Shown here: in pieces, positions 37,901 to 49,900 of the stretch
Layout of the letters: each line of letters opens with the position of its first letter
Numbering within the stretch: position 1 is the first letter of the stretch
Assembly (NCBI GenBank): GCA_030533445.1
Contig: CM060076.1
Coordinates: 10,200,501 to 10,264,500, forward strand
DNA from: Cyprinodon diabolis
Taxonomy: Eukaryota > Chordata > Actinopteri > Cyprinodontiformes > Cyprinodontidae
DNA length: 64,000 nt
Direction: 5' to 3'
Made by a program: the position numbers and the translations under genes
The notes under the pieces: model-generated
What the model was told of the DNA's origin: nothing
Seen by the model: the letters and a program-made list of their open reading frames with translations, nothing else
Databases searched by the model: none

Positions 37901-40900
37901 TGATTTCTTCTTAACCCTGGGAGCCATAATGCTTTTTCTCCATTGCTTTTTAATGAATACTTCATTCCCTTGTCCTTATTTTGCCTTTCTGTCCCTCTTT
38001 CCTGCAGCATGTTCCTCCAGACATGTGTATTTGTAACTTTGTGCTGGAGCAGTCCCTGTCGGTTCGAGCCCTGCAGGAGATGCTGGCTAACACTGGGCAG
38101 AGCAGTGAGGGGGTGAGTACGCGCAACCCTTTGATCTCTTTCACATACCTATGCTTTTATGTACGTACACATTTTTCACTTAAATGACTTCCAAAAGCTT
38201 TTATTGATCTTGAAACTTTCTGCCTTTTCTAGTGTTATAAACACACATTTCAACCTGTTCAAAGTGGTTCAGAAACTGTGATGTTATTTATTTTATCTTT
38301 TTTTGGATTAAAAAAATCTGTAAAGTGTGGTGTGCATTTGCCTTCATTCCACTTAGTCTCTTACTCTGAAGTTGGATTTAGTGCAGCCAATAATTGGTAA
38401 GTATTGTAAGGTCCTTGTTCTAAATAGAGGACCACTGACTGCAAATCATTTCAGACAAAACATTCCCATGATGGTGGCAGCAGCGTGATATGGAAATGTT
38501 TTTTTTGTTGCAGGGACAGGGAGGGGAAAGAGTTGGCAGAGAGATTGATAAAGTTAGATACAGGAAAATCTTGAGCAATAAGCAGGCTTCTAAGGTTGGG
38601 CTAGTCTTTTAGTTCAGACCTTAGACCAAACAGTAAATTGTTTGCCTACCCAAGCACAGCAAGCTTTATTCTAGAGATATAAAATTTAGAATATAGATGT
38701 AGAAAACATACTCCCGAAATATTTGCTTCTGTTAATTGCAGCAGAAGTTGATTCTGCACAGTGTTGGCTTATGCTGGGATCAAGCAGCACACGGTGCAGC
38801 TGTGGTGCAGGCATGCTGCAGAAGATCACTCACACTGAATTCTGCGACCCGGCTGTCCCTGCTGAGTTCCTAGTTCCTGAGTTCCAGTTGAATAAAAAGC
38901 ATTTGGGAGATAAAAAGTCTATGTAGGTTCATGCTCTTCCAGGGAGTTGTTGAACAAAACTGATATCAGGGTACAAAAAAATCCTGTTTCATGGTCCAAT
39001 AGCTGCTTTAGTTTTTGTTTTCACTTTCTTTTTGGAAGGTTGGTGGGTTGATTTTATTCTGAAATTATCTGAATTTTTTTCTGTCTGAAACCCTGCTATT
39101 CCTGTTTGGGTTGTGACATTCACCAGTTTAATGCTGAGACCGCTGTGACATCAGTCAAACCTTCTTCCTGTTGAAAGACTTTGCTGATCCACACAAACTT
39201 GGTACATGGCTGGTGTGAGTGTGCACACTGATTTTAATAAATCAGGATCCTTGCAGCTCCGATGTCACAGCTGCACGGAAGCTACACCTCATTCACAGTG
39301 AGCCCGACCCTATAGTGTAAAAATATTAAGATAAGTATAATGTTATTTTTATGCTCACTTTACTTTTCAGAAATAGAAAGAGATGTGGAAAAAAAGGTTA
39401 AAAATGCTCCCACAAACGTACCAAGGTGCATTTGTCTACATCCTAAAAATAAATTAAAATTTGTAGTTGTAAAACATTTCCAAGGGGTGTAAATTCTTTT
39501 GCCAGCCAATGCAGTAAATAAGTCAGTGAATAAAGTCATCAGTTAACCCTTTAAAGCCCGATCCAAGAATAAAACAAAACAGAAAATTACTTTTTTTTGG
39601 TTTGAAGTCCTTATTTGCCCTTTTAACAAAATATGTAAAAAGAAAAAAAACAGAAATACATTTTTGATATTAATAATTAATTACTATGCGATAAGTCAAG
39701 ATTATTTTTTGTGTGGTCTTCTGCCCTCTGTTATCAGGTATTTCTGATTGTGTACAATACGATTTTGAGCAAAGTTTTTACCATTAAATTATGCAAAAGG
39801 TGTCAGACGCAAAGCATTTCAGAAACTATGTATCAAATATGATACATTTGGCATTACAGGGTTAAAGTAAAGCTTTTTATCATCTTTATAGTATAAAGTG
39901 ACACAAGATAAGTGGACATGCTGATGATCAGGGAAATTTATTTACTAAATGCACCCAAATATAAACACTCAGAGAGCGCTGAAGGTTCTGGAAGTACAGC
40001 TACTGATTCTAAAAAAGAGACTTCTAAGTTTAAATGCTGGAGGTGTGCCGAACAGGACAGAGATATTTTGAGCATTTTAAATCAGGGACTAGTCCTGCAT
40101 TGATTCCTATCCGTAAGCAATCTTTAAAATGCTGCTACATATCAAATAACAGGGGTTTATGTGTCTACATAGCAGATTAAATGAAGATTAAACCCAGCTT
40201 TTAAAAGTGATTTTATACCAAAAATGTGACTGACAAAGAAAAAGATCAAGGTTTGGATTATATGAAGTCTTATTAATTATAAATAATTATATATTATATT
40301 GATTAATCTGTAGACACTTTTTTAATTTATCTTTAATCAAAAGCAAAATATCCTTCAAATGTGACTTTTATTTTTTTTGCAGAATTTAAACCAAGTGGAC
40401 TATCCCACTTGAGGAGTTCCCGGTCTTTAGTCCAGAAAGTATTTAATTTTGTACAACTTTGCCTTAAATGCTGCCCTTAGAGGATTGTTCTGTCATGCTT
40501 TAGAGTCACTATATATTTAAATTAATATTTATTCAATAACTGCATCAGTTGACAATTTTTTATTTACTAATTAATCATGATAAATCAAAATAGTTGTTTC
40601 AGCCCTAGTTTGTGTATTTAGTGCTCAGTATTTTGTATCAAAATGTTTATCTAACATGTTCATTGGAGTGCAAGTTTATTCATGTAGCAAATTTCAGTAG
40701 AAAGACAAAAAGTCCTGTAAACGAAAAAAACGCATAATAGGAAAACACAGAAACGAATACATTGCAGTGGCATAAAGATAATTATTAATAAACATGAATA
40801 TTTAAAGTGAATACCAAACATTATAGAAGCAAATGAATTGCTTCACAATATGACTCTGAAAATAGATATATGGCATTTTGACATAAACTGATTTAAGGTA

Positions 40901-43900
40901 CAAAACAGGACTCGAAATCAGGCCTTTTTCAATAGTTATTGGTATTGGGCACAGTGCAAAGGTTTTATATTACTCTTTTTTTTGGTTTCACTATAATCTC
41001 CCTTAATGCTAGTGTCACAGATCTTTACTTTTCCATGTTTTTATGAAGGTCCTGCTTTAACTTCGGGCACAATCTACTACTTTTTTGACAGTCTTTGTTT
41101 CTGGACATGACATTACGTTAAAATACACACAATACAATCAATTCAGATACAGTACAGATTGCATATTTAATGCCTTTAAATAAAGTGATAAATATCTACA
41201 GAAGCCCAGGCAGTTGCACTGGGTTTTGACTTGCAGCAATCCCTCAATTTAAAAAAGCACGAGAAACAGTGGGAAAGAACCAGTCTGTTTTAACAGGGAA
41301 AGAATGAGGAGCCAATCTTAACAGAAAACATGTTAGATCAATTCAAAAAGGCTGGAGACAAACTTAACAGAAAAATTAAACTCGTTGGATTGAAGCCTTT
41401 TGCTTTAAAGCTACAGTGTGTAATAATTACAGGGATATACAGTCAGAAATGTAATATATTATACATAACTATGTTATTTATCATCATCTACGAGCTCAGC
41501 CTCTTAACCTTAATATTTGCGTTGCCTTAGAATTCGTTATTTATAATTACATAGGAGCGGGTCTCGCAGCCATGGAGGCAGACATCTTTGCGCTACGGCA
41601 GCGCAGAGCCAACAAATTAGCGATTGCGAGATCGCCCATTACGCTCGAAAGTAACTACGGCAAGTTGAGAGAGATGAACTGAGACGGTACTGAACACACA
41701 GACTAATGAAATACTATCTGTAAAATTATCTATGTAAACAAACCTCATCACTTGAGAAGGTAGGTGATGCGGACGTCGTGGAAGACATTTTGTCCCGTAA
41801 CGCTCGCCGTACTGTTGGGGGGGAGAAGCGGTGGGGGGGAGATGTTCATGTTGCTGCGGTCTGCAGTCTGGATGTTAGATGTCGCTGAAAATTACACACT
41901 GTAGCTTTAATCCTCATTTATGAGATAAGGTGTCCATTACATTTAAAACATTGGGAATAATTGCTAAAGAAAAATCAGCCTTTTCTGTTCTTTGTAGACA
42001 GCCTGCTCTCCTACAGTAATTTTATTTTAATATCTTTCCACACATTCCTGCTCAACAAATGATCAGGAGGCTCAGACTGATTAAAGTTCAACAAGAGTGA
42101 GCAAACGAGAGACTTTGTAGGTACTGCTGTACCTACTTCACTTATACTCCAAACCCTTTGCATCCTTGATTTAAACTGAAGAGTTCAAACCTCTTTCTCT
42201 ACTGTTGTTGATGTAACTACTGTTAAATATGCTATGTGAAAGTCATTATGTAGAAACATTTAGTAAGGCTCAGTAAAGGTTATTTCTAATTGAGCAGAAT
42301 ATTAACATTTTTGTTTTTACGGTAACTTGGCAACTGTATAACAAATAGATATTGCCTGATTCATTAGTTGGGCTAGCTCTACAGCTTGCATGCCTGCAGT
42401 CTGGTGCTTTTGTTTAATTTTGAGAAGATGGTTGACACTCATAGCTTCAGAGAAACATTTATATAAAGTATTTTGTGTTGATGAGCTAAAGGTGTTCTAC
42501 ACTACTTTTAAGGAATGCACATAAATAGGTGGGGGAGGGGCAGGAGAAAACTGTAGTCTTAGTCTAACGAAAACTGTTAGACTAAGACTTAATCTTGAAT
42601 CTTTTTTAAGTGACTTTAAACAGAAAATGTGTGATTCAAACTGTTTCTGGGTTTGATGTTTTAAACTTCATTAAAAACAATCCTGTGCCTTTTTTTCCCC
42701 ACGTTTTACTGTAAGTACGCACCTCGAAAATTCAGCTACACTTTTATGTGATGAAATAATGAGAAGAGAAGTTACTTTTTGGTGTCTTTACTTCAAATTT
42801 GTCCTGGAAAAACAAAGAGAAAACAATGCTTACCTCTTATACTAGCTGATATTGTTCAGACTAAGTTGCTTTTAATGCTTGTTTTTGTTTTGTTTTTAAT
42901 GTTTTTTGGAGATGATACAAAACGCAATTCCTACTGGATACATGTGGTCCCATTAAATGATTAAAGGATTCCCATCAACTGAACCAAATTGTTATTGGAT
43001 GCTTTAAAGAGACCACTGGTATTCTAGGAATAAATAAGCTGTGATTGTTGTATAGTGACAGATGTGGAAAACACTGGAGCTTTAGAACTAATTTGGGTAA
43101 AAACAAACTTGAAATATTTTCATAAAAAGTTGTATGCTATTCTGGGTTACTGTAACCACATTTGTCGCTTCATGCACAACATTGCCCTTTGGCACAGACA
43201 TTTCTTTAAGTATCTTATTGTGTACACTGTCTTGTCATCTCCAACGTGAAATCTGGCCCGCATTGTTATCAGCCTGGGTAGCAGATTTGTTTGTGCTCCG
43301 CAACATTATTGGCTGGCCTTGTTTGGCAAGACAACATGATGTTGGCTAGAATACAAACTCTCTGATAACAAGGCTAATAAATCATCCCCCTTTTTCCCAC
43401 TGTAAGGGTCCATTTCTCCCCTTTTGTTGCTCAGATGTGTAATCGACCACCGTACGTCCCAGTAACACATTCTTTTCACTTGTATTTGTTTGTTACTAGA
43501 AAGCTGACCATGAAAAATGGGTAGGTCCATCAGTTTGTTCATCCATCATGTTATCAGTGTGCATGACAGACGGCTAATTCAGGCACTTTCACTCAATGTA
43601 ATGCCTATTTCTTGATTGTCATAGCTTCATTTATTAAATGTAAATCATTAAATCATTAGTTATACTGGTATCCTTTCACAATGTGATAAATTAACTACAG
43701 CAAGACATAGATAAATATTGTAAATAACTGACCTATTAATTTTTTTTCTTAAAGTCTTTTCTGGAAACTTTTAGTTAATTTATAATAAAGGCCATTAAAA
43801 TTCAACACGTGGCAATCTTGAAATAAACATATTTTTTATTGTCTCCTTGTTTACATGAGTGAATGTTAAGCCTGACCCCATTAGCTCAATGTGCAAATAT

Positions 43901-46900
43901 AACGGCTTTTAGAATTAAAGGTTTGCTTCTTTTTTTGTTTTTAAAGAATTTGATTTGCGTTATAAGACTTCTTATTCTCAGTCGCTTTATGTAGATTTAA
44001 TCAAAAAACATTTACTAAAGTGATGAATTAAATTGAAAGGCTTGAAAACTGTTAGAGAGGTTGGTTTGCTTTTGGGAGTGTTGCTCTGTTTTCTCTGGGT
44101 TTGATCTCTAACCAAAAGTCTAAAGTATTGACAAGAGGAAATGTTCTGAAATCAGTTTTGATTTCAGGTAGTTCACATCGGCAACAGGTTTTGTTGTTTT
44201 TACCCGACTCCTAAAAATACTGTAATTTATAAACTTAATTTAAACTGCGATTCATTAATTATGCTCAAAACAATATAGCATTAAACATTTATTTTGCACA
44301 AATTTTCACTGTATTGCAATTCACTGTTGATTAGTTTCTTGAACTTACTCTAGTTGATAAAAGTAAATGATAAGTAAAGATATAAGTAATTGTGAGATAT
44401 GAGTTAACTAAACTAAAAGCAGGAGAAAGGGAAGTAACTGGGAACTGTATGAATTGAGTAAGGAATTAAATAAAGATGAAAATAATGAATGAGGTATTAA
44501 TTAAACAAATTAGGATTGTTGCAAAGAATTGAAGGTCTAAATTTGCTGTGCATTGAAAGGAGTTTGAGTTTAAGAAGGGGAATTGGTAAAGAGTTAAGGC
44601 AGGAAAAAAATATTAAACAAGGTATTAATAAAAGGATGAGAATGAACAAGAAACTGGAAAAGAAGAAATTAACAGGAATTGACAGAAGTAAAAAAAGGCG
44701 AAAGACATAATGAGGTAAAGATCATTGGATGAAGAAGTTCTTCGTATTCAGGATTGTGTTCTGCAATGAGAAGTCCAACCCATCAAAGGTCACAGCAGTT
44801 TCTGGCAACCATTTTCCAACATGGCAGCAGGCCTGGATTACAGAATCGCCTGCTCCCTCCTCCTTTCCCTCTGAGCTGTTACATGATACCCTTCCTATCT
44901 TCTTTTGATCAAACCCTCCGTTTCCTTTTTTATCTGTCCCAAACAAGACAGGAGGAATGAAGAGACCAGAAAGGACTGACCATAAAACACTCTGGGGTTC
45001 CTTTTCCTTTTCTTTAAAAACAAACTTGGCTTCAAACAAATTGGGTCTAATAACTAAAGAAAGATTAGATACCATTTTACAGTTGTTGTTTTTTTTTTCC
45101 ATAGAAAGGAACTTAATACTGTTTTCACCTAAAAAGAAAAATAAAATTATCATGTGACTGAGTTAAGACATATATATATATATAAAAATATTTAAATGTT
45201 GTTATAAACTTCCCATTAACTCCACATATAGAGTTTATCCATTTCATTATGTGCCTTTTTTTAACTCTGCCGCTAGAGATTAATTAAAAAGGTAGGTGCT
45301 CATTTTGTTTGACAAAAATCCAACTTCATTTTTTTTTTTTCCATAACCTTCTTTTTTTTCTATGTTCCCCCCACATTTCCTCCGGTGTTTGACTTGTGTA
45401 TGTTGTATTTTTTCCTGTTTGTGATGAGAATGGACTTTGTAAAGGCCTACACACACTTGGCATGAGCAGAGAAATGGTCTCCCTACCAGCGTGCAAGACG
45501 TAAATGATATCAATTATTTTTTGTGCAACTTAATTTTAAAAATTACTTTAGTATTGAAGCAGATTCTATACAGAATGTTTGTATTTGTGGCGTCAGATAA
45601 ATATGAAAACAAATGTTCCAATGGGAGAGACCCATAGATTATTGCTTGGATTTCTACACTTTAGATCTTGTGACATATGACACGTCCAGGCCAGGTTCTT
45701 GTAGCTTTAGGTAAAATAACACATTTCTCTGTTCTTGAAAAGTATGTATTGGCATTAAGTGTGATAAGGTATTTGTTTGTTTTCATCGGTATTGTGAGTA
45801 TAGTTTGTGTGTATTCTTGTTCGTTCTGCTTTAACTTTGAAACACCAAAAACACTTTACTCGGAAGACTTTGTCAACTTAGGATTAATTTCTCACACAAA
45901 GGTGAAGTGGAGGATATCGACTTACATTGCACAGTGGGGAGAATAGGTATTTGATCCTGCTGATCTCATAAGTTTGCTCACTTTCCAATAACATACATTT
46001 CTAATTCTTATGGTAACCCAATTTAATGTAAAAGCAGAATATCCACCATTTTGGCTTTACAGTTGAACAATTAGCATGTGGAAATATGCATTTGATTTCT
46101 TTAAAACCTGATGTAGAGCTTGAAACTTTCTTTAGTTGCAGAGTTAAAGCTTTTTTATTCGGTGGTCAGCAGGATACACCTGAAGGAATTGTTTTTTTTT
46201 TAAAGAAATATATATATATATATATATATATTGTTTTTAGATGTGGCGCCTCAATTTATTATCTCTTTACAGTTTTTGTAGGATTGAGGTCAGTCTACTC
46301 CACTTTTTAAACTTAATGTGATATTCCCATAGTTTCTTGACAGTTTATCTTTGAGGTAGTTCCTTTATTGGAAGACCCAACCACAAACCTACAGTCTCAA
46401 TAGGGAACATTAAAAAAGTTGTATTAAAGGTTGACTGTCAGGATGTTTTTGTGGCAACAGTTATGTGAATCTTTCCTCTTGCTCCCGATGAATGCTTAGG
46501 AACTTAAATTTGATGCTAATTGACCTCAGCAGTTTGTCCCAGACCTTTTATTATTGATTTAATGTAATAAGAAGGGCCTGTACCTGAACTCTCTATAGCA
46601 GAATGCTTATGAATTTATTCCACAACAGCAGTCTTCTTCAATTTCAGTCTCAAGATCCGGTGTCCTGCACTTTCTTAGGTGGGTGTGGGCTTCAGTACAC
46701 CTAATTCAAATGATCAGATCATTTGGAAGGACTCTGGAGAACTTGACTGCATGCAAATTTTGCAATTTTATTTAGGTGTGGAAAGCAATCTAAAATGGGC
46801 AGGAAACCGGGTCTCTGGTAGTGGAATGGAGAAAGCCAGCACTACAGGATGGCTTTCATATCTCTCCTTTCGATTTGTCTTACTCAACCAATTTGGAAAT

Positions 46901-49900
46901 ATTTTCGATGACACTGCAGACAGCGGTTACTTTATATTTCTTGCATTTTAAATAGATTACACCAGCAATCGCCAATGATCTAGTTGGTATTCTCGTTGGT
47001 ATTAAAACTCATCCCATTATTTTACAGATATGAAATCATGTGCTGCTTCTCATTTTTCTGTTTTTACCATGTAGTAAATAAGTAAAAATAGAAGAAATAA
47101 GTTGTGGGTAAATGTGCTTTAAACAGACATGCAGAGCCCAGGAGCATCTAATTGATGTACCGATTACATATTCAGCACCACATGTAAATGTGAGTGCAAG
47201 TCTGAATAGTTTTATCTGTTTGAATTATGGATGAAACAAAGAAAGGAGCACTAAAGTGTTCTAGGGGATCCATAATTCTGAATTAAGGTTTGTGGGTCAA
47301 ATATTTATTTAACTCAGTGACATTTATTCTGCATTTTAAAGATGTATTTGATACATCATCTTCAGAAGTCCTCGTGGTGAGGTGGTTTAAGTCTTTGATT
47401 GCCTGGTTACTTCAGGAGCTGCATCAGGTATAAAAACCTTGCCAAATCTGTGAGCTACTCACAATATCTTGTTATGATAACCCCTGAATATTGGAGCAGT
47501 CAAAAGGATACAAACATAAAAATAAAAAAAATTGGACTTTCTTTTTTAATTCTGTCTCTCCACTTTAAAATGATATGGCACAGAAATTTGAGACTGTTCT
47601 CCTTTTTCGGTGAGCAAACTTATAAAATCAGTAGGGAATCAAGAAGGGCTGTGCAGTGAATTAATAGACTTTAATTTTATTACAATAGTAATGTAAAATA
47701 TATAGAACTGCAGTTGTACAATAAATACCAGCTACTTTACAGAGTCTACAAAGCGTAAAGACTATTTAGAGACACATTTCCTAAAGCTTTACAGGGTCGA
47801 AAAACTGGGGAGGTAGCAATGTCGTTATAAAATAAAATACAGCTAAATTTGGCCAAACGCAGCCTCATTTTAATAGGTCCTAATCTTTCACTTGGATTTT
47901 AATTTTTCCTGTTGGAAAATAGTCTATGTACTACAACAATATTAACCAAATCTTAAAGACATGAAGCAGTTTTTAATTATATTCTTGTTTATATTGTTCT
48001 TTCAACCTTTATATTTCTTTCTTTTATTTTTTTTAAGTGCTCAGCCCTAGAAGCAAGTACCAATTTCCTCTCTAATATCATCAGGATCTAGATTTTGGGA
48101 TTTCAACTTATGATATGTACCTGTTTGTTTTTTGCCCAGGCGGCTCAGGGAGGTGGACACCGGACCCTGCTCTATGGTCACGCCATCCTCCTACGTCACT
48201 CCTTCAGCGGCATGGTAAGCACCAATATTATACTCATTACAAAAAGGATCAATTGCATCACTTTAACTTTCTTTATAATTGGTTTCCAAGGAGACAGACT
48301 TTGTTATAACCTGTTAAAGTGGTCTCAAGTAAGTTTACTCTGCCAGCCAATTTAGTCATGCATATTTATTTTTCAGCTAATTCTCTGATGTTTAAAAAGA
48401 ATGACTTCTAGGCCTCTTGACTTCCAACCATGAATAGTTTAATATCAAAACAATGTTTCCTGTAATGTGGTATACACAGAAAACATTAGAAATATACTTT
48501 TCTCAGATCATCTGTCAGGTCTGCTTTCTTCATGAGATCTAATTTGGATCCTGCTCAATGCAATGGAAACCGTTGTTCTTCCTATTCTTCCATACTTTAC
48601 TTTTATAATTACTCATTGCACACATCAATAATTTAGTCAAATATGATAAATAAGATAAATTAAGGAATTCAAAAAAAAAATCTTGAATGTCTGTTAAACT
48701 ATTGATCTGGACCTCTTTAACAGTTTAAAAAGAAGTTTACACGTGAAACATACAGTATGCAATAGAAAGGAAAATCTGAGCTGTTTTAGTGCCATCATTG
48801 ATAAGTTGACCAGTAGATGGATTGATATGACTAATGAATTAATACACTGATTATTCAGCACTAAAACTTTACATCCCACCTTCTAAACCAATAATATGTT
48901 TGAATTTGCATCACACTTCATATTTTCATGAACTGAAAATCCCTCAGAGTTCCATTTCCTTTGAAACTACACTAATTCATTTTTCACTCACCAGTACTTG
49001 ACCTGTTTGAAGACATCAAGGTCTCTGACAGACAAGCTGTCATTTGATGTCGGACTGCAAGAAGATTCAATAGGTACAGTATGACTAATGCACCGGATGG
49101 GTATGAATCAGCTTGAACTAACCTTGAGATGGAATAAATACTTAATATTGTTAAAATATAACAACTCCATTTGTGCTGTTTAGTTTTCCATTTGAGCTAA
49201 TTTATCAGACACAGAAAGTTCTGCATAATTACTTTCTCAAACAATAATTTAAATCATAGCAGAGCTGTTAAAAAATACCTTCACATGACTGCATTATCAA
49301 AGCCTCTCAAACTTTCAGGTTGCACCTAATTAACAGCTTGAGTTTTCTTTTTATGCATTTGTGTCTTCAGGAGAATCCTGCTGGTGGACAATTCACCCTG
49401 CATCCAAGCAGAGATCCGAGGGAGAGAAAGTCCGCATCGGAGACGATCTGATTCTCGTCAGCGTGTCCACTGAGAGATATCTGGCAAGTCACATTTAAAA
49501 AATCCTCTAAATGTTTTCAGGACCTGTCAATTTTAAACATGTACAGTTAATTTTAATATATTACTTTTAAAGTGTAACTTTGTTAGACAGCAAATTTTCA
49601 AAACTGTTTTGTTTTCATTGAATAAACTTCGAAATTGACATTACTTTTTACACAACAATAATTTTGTGAGCTGAAAGTTACCATTCCTACTCAAACAAAA
49701 ATCTCATTTTAAGAAAAAAGTTTCACTCCTTTGCAATAATTTCCTCCAAGTGTTTCCTCTTATTTTATTTATCTATTAGATTTTAAATGAACAGAACACA
49801 GTTTGTATGAAAGCCATGCTTTTCCATAATATCTTAAAAACTGAACGCTTACAGTTTCACACATTTCCGTGGCAATGTGCTGCAAACAAAAATGGATACT

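Larger units (their letters stand above)
38113..48139 (+). other. ryr3: ryr3 intron 3 (10 kb)
   Basis: Holds a decayed Tc1-like element (38340-39526), a TAGGGCTG-family element (40250-40607), a TTAA-flanked MITE (41405-41910), a purine-rich tract (44400-44715), a Tc1-MITE-like block (45930-46440), a SINE (47362-47530), and AT dinucleotide runs at about 45169 and 46206. No coding exon can be supported. Confidence 0.85.

Noticed and set aside
44722..45153. 143-codon minus frame in ryr3 intron 3
   Set aside because: The frame begins in A/T-rich sequence, has no recognisable domain and no exon-like borders.
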